From Saccharopolyspora gregorii (GTDB taxonomy: Bacteria; Actinomycetota; Actinomycetes; Mycobacteriales; Pseudonocardiaceae): a stretch of DNA of 64,000 bases. Shown here one piece after another: positions 9,249-17,287 of this stretch; positions within the stretch are counted from its first letter, which is position 1, and every line of letters begins with the position of its first letter. The DNA is taken from NCBI RefSeq assembly GCF_024734405.1, contig NZ_CP059556.1, positions 124,001-188,000 on the forward strand. Reading direction: 5' to 3'. The position numbers and the translations under genes are program-made. Below the pieces are notes generated by a model. The model had not been told where the DNA came from. It saw only the letters and a list, made by a program, of their open reading frames with translations, and did no database searches.

Positions 9249-12200
9249 TCACGGGTGCAGATCGCCTTCCTCGAAGGGGTAGGCGCCGTCGCCGTCCGCG
9301 CCGCCCTGCAACACCCGGCGGGTGCGCTGGTCGTAGGCGTCGCGGTCCAGGTCGTAGCGCACCGACAGCACGTGCCCCCAGGTGAACCCGGGGTCGCCGC
9401 GCAGCCTGCTCGGCGTCTCCAGCCGCCGGGATTGGCCGAGCACACCGGTGAACACCCCGCCGTAGGACGGGTCGAACGCCATCGAGCCCTCCCCGGCGGG
9501 CGGGGTGATGAGCAGGCCGGGGCTGTCCGCGGTGCCGTGCGAGACGCGCGGGTAGTCGAAGTAGCAGGGGAACAGGAAGCTGATCGGCCAGTCGACCAGC
9601 GCCGGGATCCCGCCGTCGAGCACGTCGCGCAGCGGCACCACGTCGCGCACCGCGGGACCGCTGAACGCGAGCCAGCCCTGCTCGTCGGTGGTGGTGTCCA
9701 CGGCGTGCAGCCGGACCCGGTCGGCGCGCGCGGGCAGGTCGGCGGCGGTGACGGTGATCAGCCGCCAGGAGCCGAAGTCCCGCCAGTCGACGGGCCGGCC
9801 CTTCCGCGGGTCCTCGTAGGGCAGCTGCCGGGGCGGGGTGTCGCGCAGCGCGCGGGAACCGAGCTCGCGCACCTCGTCCCCGGCGCGGCCGCCGAACTGG
9901 AGCGCCAGCTCGTTGCCCTGCTCGGGTCGGCCGGCGACCCACACCGACAGCTCCTGCCCGGGGCGCAGCGCGGGCAGCTCGAACCAGCCGGTGGTGACCT
10001 CGCCGGTGGTGGCGGGGCCGTCGCGGAGGCTGTCCCACATCAGCGGGCTCGCGTCGGTGGGTTCGGCTTCGGCGCCGGTGGGGCGCAGCGCGAGCTCGCC
10101 GGGTTCGCGGCGCAGCAGCGGTTCCTGCGGCGGGCGGCCGGGGCGTTCGCGGTTCGCGGCGAAGGCGGTGGCCGGGGGCTCGCCGTCCTCGTCGTCGGTC
10201 GCAGCGGTGCCGGTCTCCGCCTCGGCGCCGGTGTCGTCGAGCGGGCCGTCGACGAGCCGCAGCGCGCCGGCCTCGGCCAGCGGCAGCGTCTCCACCTCGT
10301 TCTCGACGCCGCAGCTGCGGGCCCGCACGCTGTCCCAGCTGGAGCGGCCCACCGAGAACGCGCCCGCCTGCGCCGGTGCCTGCGCGAACGACCCGAGCAG
10401 CACCACCACCATCACCAGCGCCGACAGGGTGAACAGCGCCGAGGCGGGCAGCGTCCACGCCCCGGCGAGCGCCCGCATCCGCACCAGCCCGAACCCGAGC
10501 AGACCGATCACCGCGGCCAGCAGCAGCCACGGCAGCGGACCGTCCAACGGCAGCCCCAGCGGCCGCACCGCGGTGTCCGACCACGCCACCCCGAAGTCCG
10601 AGTACTGCCACCACGAGTTGGGCCCGGTGAACGCCAGCGCCGCCAGCACCGCGCCACCGGCCGCGCCCGCGACGCCGAGCTGCCGGGCTTCGCGCTTCGC
10701 GCCCGGCAACGCCCCCACCCTGGCCAGCAGCACCGCGGTCGCGGCCAGCAGCGCGGGCGCCACCCCGGCGAGCGCGCCGAAGTGGTGCGTCCACTTCGAC
10801 GGCGTCAGCCACAGCGTCGCGAACACCGCCACCACCGCGCCGACCAGCAGCGGCAGCTCCGGCATCCGCACCGCCCGGTGCAGCCGCCGCAGCACCGCCG
10901 CGGATGCCAGCAGCACGGCCGCGATCGCCAGCAGCACCGCCAACCGCTTGCTCGCCGTCCCCCAGGTGGTGGTGCCCAGCAGCTCCGCGTACCGGTCGAT
11001 CTCCTGGTACCAGCCGAGGCTCGGCCCGAACTCCTCGTGGATCTCGGTGGCCCGGCGGAACCCGGTCCAGGTGGAGTCGGCGAACATCGCCACCACCCCG
11101 ACCGAGCCGAGGCAGCACAGCAGCGCGGTCCGCGTCGGCACGGTGATCCAGCGCGGCAGCGCCCCCGGCACGACCAGCACCCGCCGGATCCGCGGTGCGA
11201 ACGCCAGCACGATCAGCAGCGCCGCCACCCCGGTGGGCGTGACGGCGACGGTCAGCCCGGTCAGCAGCGCCGCCGCGCCGAGCGGGCCGAACGGGGCCCG
11301 CGCCGTCGGCGCGGTGGCGCGCAGCAGCAGCGCGACGATCGCGGCGGTGCCGAGCGCGACGAACGCCTCCGGCCGGATGCCGAGGTCGAACGGCAGCCAG
11401 CAGGCGAGGAAGAACACCGCGGCCAGCAGGTGCACCCCGGCCCGCCGGACGCCGCGGCACAGCGGGGCGACGATGCCGTGCGCCAGCACCAGCCAGGTGA
11501 GCATCCCGGCGACGACGCTCGGCACCCGCAGCCACGCGGGCGCGAGGCTGTGCTCGGACACCCAGCGCATCAGGTGCTGCACCAGCGTGAACGGTGCCTC
11601 GGAAGCGTTGAACCAGCGGTAGAAGTTGCCGATGTCCCCGGTCGCCGCGTGGTTGCGGATGGTCAGCATCGCGAAGCCGTCGTCATCGCTGATCGGCCCG
11701 ATGACCAGCCAGCACGCCAGCACCGCCGCTACGATGGCATCAACCAGCAATAATGCTGCCGTGCGGTAGCGGATGCGGGCGAGCGCAGCGCGCCGGATCG
11801 CGGCCCAGGTCGGCGGGGTGTGCGCGACGAGCAGCAGCAGCGAGGCCGCGGCCAGCAGGAGCGCCGTCCCGATCAGCGACAGCTTCAGCGAGCTCGGTGC
11901 GGTCTCGAACCAGGTGTGGGCGCGGGCGGTGACCGACAGCTCGGCCGCCTGCTCGGGGGCGAGGCCGGTGCGGAACGCGAAGATCTCCGGCGCGGGCACG
12001 TCCGGCAGCACCATCGCGGGCAGCCCGCCGACCACGACCTCGGTCCGCTGCGCGTCGGCGCGCACGGTGAGGTCGCAGTCCGCGGGCAGCGGCGGCAGCG
12101 GGACGGCGCGTTCGCCGAGCACCAGGTCCGGGGCGCCGCCCTCGGTGCGCAGCACCAGCCCGTCGCGCTCGCTGCCGGGCGGCGTGGTGGCCAGCAGCAG

Positions 12201-12515
12201 CACCGGCTCCGGCCGGTCCAGCGCGGCCCGCAGCGCGCGGCACGGGACGGTCGCGGTGAACTCGGCGGGGCGGTACGGGGCGAACAGCGCGGTGGTGGAC
12301 ACCGCGGGTTCGTCGGCGGCGGGCCAGCTCACCTCGGTGCGGTCGGCCCACACCGGGGCGAACGGCAGGGCCAGCGCGCAGCACAGCCCGGCGACGCCGA
12401 GCAGCAGCGCCACCACGTGCGCGATCCACCTGGCGCGGCGGGCCGCGGGAGCGGTCAGCTCGTCGAGGGGGCGTCGCGCTTCCCCTGGTGCACGGATCGG
12501 GCTGCTGGGCTCCAC
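9249..12515 (-). CDS. emb: Arabinosyltransferase of the Emb family (EmbA/B/C-like)
   Basis: 1088 residues, close to mycobacterial EmbC (1094). It is a GT-C enzyme that adds arabinofuranose from decaprenylphosphoryl-arabinose to galactan or lipoglycan on the outer membrane face. A first N-terminal helix is followed by an extracytoplasmic jelly-roll domain, a block of about a dozen transmembrane helices (about 225-720) and a C-terminal carbohydrate-binding domain. The GT-C acidic motif GPISDDDGF lies near residue 275, right after a membrane helix. GTG start at 12515 has GAGGA seven bases upstream. Only one emb gene is present here. It heads the operon with GT2, gtrA and the FAD oxidoreductase, across a 202-base gap. 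Confidence 0.92.
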   Translation of the reverse strand: MEPSSPIRAPGEARRPLDELTAPAARRARWIAHVVALLLGVAGLCCALALPFAPVWADRTEVSWPAADEPAVSTTALFAPYRPAEFTATVPCRALRAALDRPEPVLLLATTPPGSERDGLVLRTEGGAPDLVLGERAVPLPPLPADCDLTVRADAQRTEVVVGGLPAMVLPDVPAPEIFAFRTGLAPEQAAELSVTARAHTWFETAPSSLKLSLIGTALLLAAASLLLLVAHTPPTWAAIRRAALARIRYRTAALLLVDAIVAAVLACWLVIGPISDDDGFAMLTIRNHAATGDIGNFYRWFNASEAPFTLVQHLMRWVSEHSLAPAWLRVPSVVAGMLTWLVLAHGIVAPLCRGVRRAGVHLLAAVFFLACWLPFDLGIRPEAFVALGTAAIVALLLRATAPTARAPFGPLGAAALLTGLTVAVTPTGVAALLIVLAFAPRIRRVLVVPGALPRWITVPTRTALLCCLGSVGVVAMFADSTWTGFRRATEIHEEFGPSLGWYQEIDRYAELLGTTTWGTASKRLAVLLAIAAVLLASAAVLRRLHRAVRMPELPLLVGAVVAVFATLWLTPSKWTHHFGALAGVAPALLAATAVLLARVGALPGAKREARQLGVAGAAGGAVLAALAFTGPNSWWQYSDFGVAWSDTAVRPLGLPLDGPLPWLLLAAVIGLLGFGLVRMRALAGAWTLPASALFTLSALVMVVVLLGSFAQAPAQAGAFSVGRSSWDSVRARSCGVENEVETLPLAEAGALRLVDGPLDDTGAEAETGTAATDDEDGEPPATAFAANRERPGRPPQEPLLRREPGELALRPTGAEAEPTDASPLMWDSLRDGPATTGEVTTGWFELPALRPGQELSVWVAGRPEQGNELALQFGGRAGDEVRELGSRALRDTPPRQLPYEDPRKGRPVDWRDFGSWRLITVTAADLPARADRVRLHAVDTTTDEQGWLAFSGPAVRDVVPLRDVLDGGIPALVDWPISFLFPCYFDYPRVSHGTADSPGLLITPPAGEGSMAFDPSYGGVFTGVLGQSRRLETPSRLRGDPGFTWGHVLSVRYDLDRDAYDQRTRRVLQGGADGDGAYPFEEGDLHP

Positions 12516-12612
12516 GACACCGTCCTCAAGAAGATCTTCCCCGTCGCCGCGGGATCATTCTTGCGCACGCGTCGCGGACGGCTCCGGTCGCCGTCGTCGC
12601 CGGACCGCCGGG

Positions 12613-13440
12613 TCAGCGGACTTCGTCGAGCAGGGTGGCGGTGTCGCCGGGGCTCAGCGCCGCCGCCCGGAGCCGGGCGAACGCGGTGTCGTACCACTCG
12701 GTCTGCGCCGGCCCGTCGAGGTAGTCGGCGTTGCTGAGGTGCTCGATGTAGACGAGCCGCCCCGGTGCGGGCTGCTCGTAGTGCAGCAGCTGGAACGAGG
12801 TGCCCATCGCCGCGTGCGCGCCGGCGCCGAACGGCAGCACCTGCACGGTGATGTTCGGCCGCTCGGTGAGGTCGCGCAGGTGCGCGAGCTGCTTGTGCAT
12901 CACGGCGCAGCCGCCGACCTGGCGGCGCAGCACCGTCTCGTTGAGCACCACGGCCACCGCGGGCGGCTCGTCCCCGGCGAGCACCGCCTGCCGGTCGGCG
13001 TTGACGGTGACGAGCCGTTCGAGCTCGTCCGCGTCGCGCCGCGGGTCGAGGGCGAGCGCGACCGCCTTGGCGTACTCGGGGGTGCGGAACAGCGCGGGAA
13101 CGAGTTCGGACTCGTACGCGAAGAGCGTGGCGGCGATGCTTTCCATCGCGACGAATCGCTGTGCCCAGTCCGGAACGCGAATATGATTCCGCTTCCGGGC
13201 TTGGCGGGCGAGTTGCAGAACGGTTTCCGCGCGGTCCCCCGGCACCCCGTAGCAGTCGATGAGCAGCCGCACATCTCCCGGTCCGATGGTGGCCTTGCCC
13301 GTCTCGATCTTGCTGATTTTCGGTTTCGTGCATTCCAGCGCGTTCGCCGCCTGTTCCTGGGTCTTTCCGCAGCTCTCGCGCATGTCCCGCAGCAGCCTGC
13401 CCAGCTGGAGGCGGGCCACGGGAGGGCCGGTGATGCTCAT
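12613..13440 (-). CDS. XRE-family HTH regulator with DUF5753 domain
   Basis: 275 residues from ATG 13440, preceded by GAAAGG six bases upstream. The N-terminal third is a helix-turn-helix (GRLLRDMRESCGKTQEQAANAL region, about residues 12-66) and the rest matches the DUF5753 domain common in Streptomyces and Pseudonocardiaceae regulators, with LVPALFRTPEYAKA near residue 105 and WYDTAFARLR near the end. Such proteins usually pair with a small acidic or DUF397 partner. Here the partner candidates are the small divergent gene at 13760 and the following proline-rich protein. The target is unknown. The start was moved far inside a longer open frame because the upstream part is low-complexity and lacks a ribosome site. 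Confidence 0.88.
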   Translation of the reverse strand: MSITGPPVARLQLGRLLRDMRESCGKTQEQAANALECTKPKISKIETGKATIGPGDVRLLIDCYGVPGDRAETVLQLARQARKRNHIRVPDWAQRFVAMESIAATLFAYESELVPALFRTPEYAKAVALALDPRRDADELERLVTVNADRQAVLAGDEPPAVAVVLNETVLRRQVGGCAVMHKQLAHLRDLTERPNITVQVLPFGAGAHAAMGTSFQLLHYEQPAPGRLVYIEHLSNADYLDGPAQTEWYDTAFARLRAAALSPGDTATLLDEVR

Positions 13441-13631
13441 CGGTGGCCTTTCGATCGAAACGGGGGATCGAGTCCAGTTGTTCCAGTGCGCGGACCTGTG
13501 CGCAATCAAGATCATCCGAATGGGTAGTTCCTCCGGGAATGCACTCTCTTTATCGTTCAGGTAGGCCGGTTCCCGCTGCGCGCCGGACGTGCCGCGGGAG
13601 TCGTGCGGCGGGAGTCGGCGGTGAGAGCCGT

Positions 13632-13668
13632 GCGGCGAGAACTGCGCGGCGAGAACTGCGCGGCGAGA
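13632..13668. repeat. 14-base tandem repeat upstream of the small divergent gene
   Basis: Two exact copies of GCGGCGAGAACTGC followed by a partial third copy, inside the 320-base spacer (13441-13759) between the divergent XRE gene and the small gene at 13760. No other feature is seen in that spacer. The repeats could be regulator-binding sites but that is only an inference from position. Confidence 0.5.
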
Positions 13669-13759
13669 GAACGGTGCGGCGGCCCGGAACGTCCCGGAAT
13701 TCGGCGGCGGACGCGCGCCGCGAAAGCGGTGTCCGCAGCGGAGGACGAGGAGGTTCGCG

Positions 13760-13984
13760 GTGTTCATCAGGTTGGCCGGTCCGGTCGCGTACTGGCGCCC
13801 GGCGAAGGGCGAGCGGCACGCGCTGTCCGCCGAGCAGCGGCCGTACCCCGGGCAGGTGCGGGATGCGCTGTGCGGGTTGCGGTTCACCATCAACGAGCCC
13901 AGCGACTGCGACTGGTTCGCGGAGTCCTGCGCGGACTGCCTGGCCAGGGCGAAGGCGCTGCGCGATGCGAGGGAGCAGGGATGA
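13760..13984 (+). CDS. Small conserved-looking hypothetical protein with three cysteines
   Basis: 74 residues from GTG 13760, which has GAGGAGG about seven bases upstream. The sequence has a hydrophobic N-terminus (FIRLAGPVAYW) and three cysteines, one in DALCGLR and the last two spaced CADC near the C-terminus, suggesting metal binding. Its stop overlaps the ATG of the next gene as ATGA, so the two are translationally coupled. It is divergent from the XRE-DUF5753 regulator and is probably part of its regulatory set. I do not recognise the family and assign no function. Confidence 0.6.
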   Translation: MFIRLAGPVAYWRPAKGERHALSAEQRPYPGQVRDALCGLRFTINEPSDCDWFAESCADCLARAKALRDAREQG

Positions 13985-14904
13985 GCGCCGAGCAGCTCGG
14001 GGCCGTGGTGGCCGGATCGGTCCTGCTGGCCGGGGTGCTGGCACTGGTGCTCCCGTTGCGCGGGGGCCGGGGCGAGCACGGCGGCGCGGGGCCGGGCGCG
14101 GTCACCGTCGACCGGCTGCGGGTGCGCTCCCGCGGTGCTCCGGTGGCTTCCGCCGGACAGCGGCGGGTCCCCGCTGCGGGACCGGCCGCGCGTCCGGGGA
14201 GCCCGGTGCGGGCGGTGGCTCCGGGGCGGCGGGTGACGGACCTGCGGTCGGTGGACCGGCCCGCGCCGGTGGGCCGCCCGACCTGGACGGTGCGGGCCGG
14301 CGTGGCGCCGCCTCGGCCGGCGGCCGGTGCTGCGGCGCCGGCCTCGGTCCGGCCGCGCCCGCGGTTCCCCGCGAACCGGGTGGTCGCCGCGGAACCGACC
14401 CCACCGCGGCCCGCGCCGCCGAAGCCCGGACCGCCGCCGAAGCCCGGACCGCCGAAACCCGGACCGCCGCCGAAGCGGGACTCGCCGAAGCCGGGCTCGT
14501 TCGAACCCGGACCGGCGGAACCGGGTCCCGCGACGTCCGGCCCCCCGGAGCGGGGCCCCCGCTCGGCCCAGCTCCCCGCCCAGCTCTCCGCGGCCCGGGT
14601 TCCCGCGGCCAGGCTCCCCGCCGCCCGGCCCGTTCCGGCCCCGCCCGCTCCCGCCTTCCGGACCGCGTCGGCGGACGTCCTCGCGCCCTCGTCGTCCTGC
14701 GCGGACGTGCCGGACGAGGAGATCGTGTGGCCGGAGCAGGATCCGCAGGAGCACGCCGGCAGGCACCGGCTGCGCACCGACGACTGGTTCTGCCACCGGC
14801 TGGGCACGGCGCTCGCGCTGCTCGCGCACCGGGAGTTCCGCCCGGTGGCCCCGCCCGCGCTGCCGTCGCGCGTCGATATTCGCTTGCCCGGTGCCCTACT
14901 CTGA
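13981..14904 (+). CDS. Proline-rich membrane-anchored hypothetical protein
   Basis: 307 residues. The start ATG overlaps the previous stop by four bases. A single N-terminal hydrophobic segment (about residues 7-26) is followed by a long Pro/Ala/Arg-rich region, including a run of PKPGPP-type repeats around residues 140-175, and a short acidic C-terminal part with DEEIVWPEQDP. The layout suggests a single-pass membrane protein with an extended wall-spanning or cytoplasmic tail. The coding potential is supported by the coupling to the preceding gene and third-position G/C. No family is recognised. Confidence 0.5.
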   Translation: MSAEQLGAVVAGSVLLAGVLALVLPLRGGRGEHGGAGPGAVTVDRLRVRSRGAPVASAGQRRVPAAGPAARPGSPVRAVAPGRRVTDLRSVDRPAPVGRPTWTVRAGVAPPRPAAGAAAPASVRPRPRFPANRVVAAEPTPPRPAPPKPGPPPKPGPPKPGPPPKRDSPKPGSFEPGPAEPGPATSGPPERGPRSAQLPAQLSAARVPAARLPAARPVPAPPAPAFRTASADVLAPSSSCADVPDEEIVWPEQDPQEHAGRHRLRTDDWFCHRLGTALALLAHREFRPVAPPALPSRVDIRLPGALL

Positions 14905-15023
14905 CATCGTGATCAGCTGACGAAGCCGCCCGCTCGCCCTCGCGAGCCGTCCCGTTCCGCGACCGCGGAAGCCGGGCATCCCACGACGTTCCGGCGCGAC
15001 CGCGCCGTCGGAGATGAGGCCCC

Positions 15024-15887
15024 ATGTCAGCGAACCCCACCATCGTGCTGGTCCACGGCGCCGCGAGCACCGCGGGCGTCTGGTCGCCGGTGCAGCGCGA
15101 GCTGGCCCTGCGCGGCTACCGCAGCCTGGCGCCGGACCTGCCCGGGCACGGCCTGAACGCGCACCACCCGGCCGCCTACTACCAGTCCCCGCAGGACGTC
15201 GAGGCGTTCGCCACCACCCCTTCCGCGCTCGCCGGGATCGGGATCGACGACTACGCCGAGCACCTGGAGGGGCTGCTGCGCCGCGTCGCCGAGCACGGTC
15301 CGGTGCTGCTGGCGGGCACCAGCGCGGGCGGCATCCCGATCACCGCGGTCGCCGAGCGGTGCCCGGAGCTGGTGGACCGGCTCGTGTACCTGTCCGCGTG
15401 GTGCGCGGTGCGCTCGGAGTCGGTGGCCGATTCGGCGCGCTGGCCGGAGCACACCGGGAACCTGCTGGACGAGATCGGGTGGCCGGTCCTCGGCGATCCG
15501 GCGGAGCTGGGCGTGCTGCGGTTCAACCTGCGCGACTCCGACCCGGCCCGGTTCCGGGCGGCGAAGGCCGCGATGCTGGCCGAGGGCACCGACGACGAGT
15601 TCCGCGCCCTGGTGGACGTGCTGGAGCCGGACGCGAACGTGCGCATCGGCGCGGAGCGGGTGCCGGCGACGGCGGAGCGCTGGGGCCGGGTGCCGCGCAC
15701 GTTCGTGCGGTTCGCCGCGGATCGCTGCACCCCGCTGCCGGAGCAGGACCGCATGATCGCGGACGCGGACGCGCTGGCGCCCGCGAACCCGTTCGACGTG
15801 CGGACGCTCGACTGCGGGCACGTCGGGTACTTCTGCCGGCCGGTGGAGTTCGCCGAGATCCTGGGCGGGCTCGCCGACGCGCTCTGA
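15024..15887 (+). CDS. Alpha/beta hydrolase (esterase EstC / salicylate-esterase-like)
   Basis: 287 residues. Starts with the strand-turn IVLVHGAAS, the oxyanion HG motif, then the nucleophile elbow GTSAGG near residue 109 and a terminal DCGHVGYF that supplies the catalytic histidine; the acid is probably in FAADRCTPLPEQD. The fold resembles hydroxynitrile-lyase/methylesterase-type hydrolases (pfam alpha/beta hydrolase_6). Substrate unknown. It stands alone, with a strong inverted repeat directly after its stop, so it is likely monocistronic. Start ATG follows GAGATGAGG by about five bases. Confidence 0.85.
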   Translation: MSANPTIVLVHGAASTAGVWSPVQRELALRGYRSLAPDLPGHGLNAHHPAAYYQSPQDVEAFATTPSALAGIGIDDYAEHLEGLLRRVAEHGPVLLAGTSAGGIPITAVAERCPELVDRLVYLSAWCAVRSESVADSARWPEHTGNLLDEIGWPVLGDPAELGVLRFNLRDSDPARFRAAKAAMLAEGTDDEFRALVDVLEPDANVRIGAERVPATAERWGRVPRTFVRFAADRCTPLPEQDRMIADADALAPANPFDVRTLDCGHVGYFCRPVEFAEILGGLADAL

Positions 15888-15890
15888 CCG

Positions 15891-15925
15891 TCCGAAGTGG
15901 ACCGGCCGAATCGGTCCACTTCGGA
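15891..15925. terminator. Terminator hairpin after the alpha/beta hydrolase gene
   Basis: Perfect 14-base arms (TCCGAAGTGGACCG and its complement) around a seven-base loop, starting four bases after the hydrolase stop. It also faces the end of the convergent LGFP gene and may act on both. Confidence 0.8.
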
Positions 15926-15980
15926 TGGTCGGGTGTGCGGGGCCGGACCGCTCCCCGCGGTGGTCCGGCTCGTCAGCGGA

Positions 15981-16952
15981 TCACCACGGTGCGTCGCTGA
16001 TCGCGCCGGTGTCCGGGTTGCGCAGGATGTAGCCGCCCTGGAAGTCCACCTGGACGCCGCCGTCGACCTCGTGCGGGTCCGACGTGGGGTAGCCGAGGTA
16101 GCCGGAGTAGCGGTCCAGGTCGTACCAGTGCCGCAGCACGTCGCCCCGCAGCCAGTGCGCCCCGGATTCCGGGGACCAGTAGACGGCCCCGGTCTCCTGG
16201 CGGCCGGAGAACTCGTTGAAGCGGCCGATGTCGTCGTCGGCGACCTGCTCGTCGGTCGTCGGGTAGCCGAGCTCGCCGGTCTCCCAGCCCTGCGCGGCCC
16301 ATGCTTCGCGGATCGCGCCCTGCACCGAGTGCGCGCCCGTCTCCTCCGACCAGTACACCGAGGCGCCGTCCCCGTTCGGGCCGACGAAGTGGTTGTAGCT
16401 GCCGGATCCGTCGACGGTGGCGGTGGTCGTCTTCGTCGGGTAGCCGAGGTAGCCGACCTCCCAGCCCTTCGCCTCCCAGAAGTCCCGGATCGGGCCCCAC
16501 ACGCCCTGCGCCCCGGTCGCGTCGGTCCAGTAGATCGAGGCGGGCCCGGTCGCGTCGCTGCCCGCGAACTGGTTGTAGCGGCCGACTCCGTCCGGCGCGA
16601 CGCGCTCGTCGGCGTCGGCGGCGCCGAGCACGTCGTAGCCCCCGATGTCGTTGTACCGCGCGGCGATGTCGCCGTGGATCTCGGTGACGCCGGTGGCCTC
16701 GGTGTGGAACAACCAGCCGTACTGGAACCGCTGGTAGCTGGTCTCGCCGTCGGTGTGCTGCGAGTCGACCGGCTCGCCGAGCAGCTGCCGCAGGTCGGCG
16801 TCGTTCCAGTACCGCTCTTCGATCGGCGTGAAGGCCTGCTGCTGGACCTGTCCGGCCGGTTCCGGCGCGGCGGCCGCGGTGGCGGCGGGTCCGGCGAGGG
16901 CGAGCGGCACGGCGGCCGCGGCGAGCACGATTCCCCAGTTCCTGGTGTTCAA
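15981..16952 (-). CDS. Secreted LGFP-repeat protein (shorter)
   Basis: 323 residues from a TTG at 16952 that has GGGGA six bases upstream; an upstream GTG at 16976 has no ribosome site. An N-terminal signal peptide (hydrophobic core LAAAAVPLALAGPA, cleavage near ATAAAA) is followed by an N-terminal block and about four LGFP repeats, each with YLGYPT or ELGYPT, an FNEF or YNHF core and a GA-W-G-I closing motif. LGFP repeats are found in actinobacterial secreted proteins and are thought to bind the arabinogalactan or peptidoglycan layer. It is a paralogue of the next gene. No catalytic domain is visible. Confidence 0.85.
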   Translation of the reverse strand: MNTRNWGIVLAAAAVPLALAGPAATAAAAPEPAGQVQQQAFTPIEERYWNDADLRQLLGEPVDSQHTDGETSYQRFQYGWLFHTEATGVTEIHGDIAARYNDIGGYDVLGAADADERVAPDGVGRYNQFAGSDATGPASIYWTDATGAQGVWGPIRDFWEAKGWEVGYLGYPTKTTTATVDGSGSYNHFVGPNGDGASVYWSEETGAHSVQGAIREAWAAQGWETGELGYPTTDEQVADDDIGRFNEFSGRQETGAVYWSPESGAHWLRGDVLRHWYDLDRYSGYLGYPTSDPHEVDGGVQVDFQGGYILRNPDTGAISDAPW

Positions 16953-17198
16953 GGCACGTCCCCTTTTCGCTTGCACAGCAAGGAATTTCCGTACGACTTG
17001 AGCACGCGGGGCGGGGCCGGCCGGTTGCCCCGGGTTTCGACGTTCACCGGTTCGGCCGCATCGGCCGGATCCACGCCGGAGGCGTCGAGGCCGTGGGGCC
17101 CGAGCGTCCGGGCGAAAACGGGGGCCGCGGGCGAGATCGGGGCCGGCGACCGGAATCGGGGCGGGGCGGGAGTTCCGCGGAAGCGGGTGGAACGGGAA

Positions 17199-17238
17199 GA
17201 GGTGCGCCTGACGGACCCCACTCCGTCAGGCGCACCTC
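17199..17238. terminator. Terminator hairpin after the longer LGFP gene
   Basis: Perfect 17-base inverted repeat (arms beginning GAGGTGCGCCTGACGGA, six-base loop), lying about 50 bases beyond the stop of the minus-strand LGFP gene at 17288. The remaining spacer to 16952 shows nothing else. Confidence 0.85.
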
Positions 17239-17287
17239 AGTTCGTGGCCCGTTTCCCGTTGTACCAGCCGGGATCCGGGCTCGCCCG

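Noticed and set aside
9255-11753. Long plus-strand open frame opposite emb
   Set aside because: Arg/Gln/His/Pro-rich low-complexity product without domains; it is the antisense shadow of the secure Emb gene, a usual effect of G+C-rich third positions.
12613-14829. Single 738-codon minus-strand frame including the XRE gene
   Set aside because: Only the last 275 codons match a known family; the upstream part overlaps the coupled plus-strand genes at 13760 and 13981 and has no start signals.
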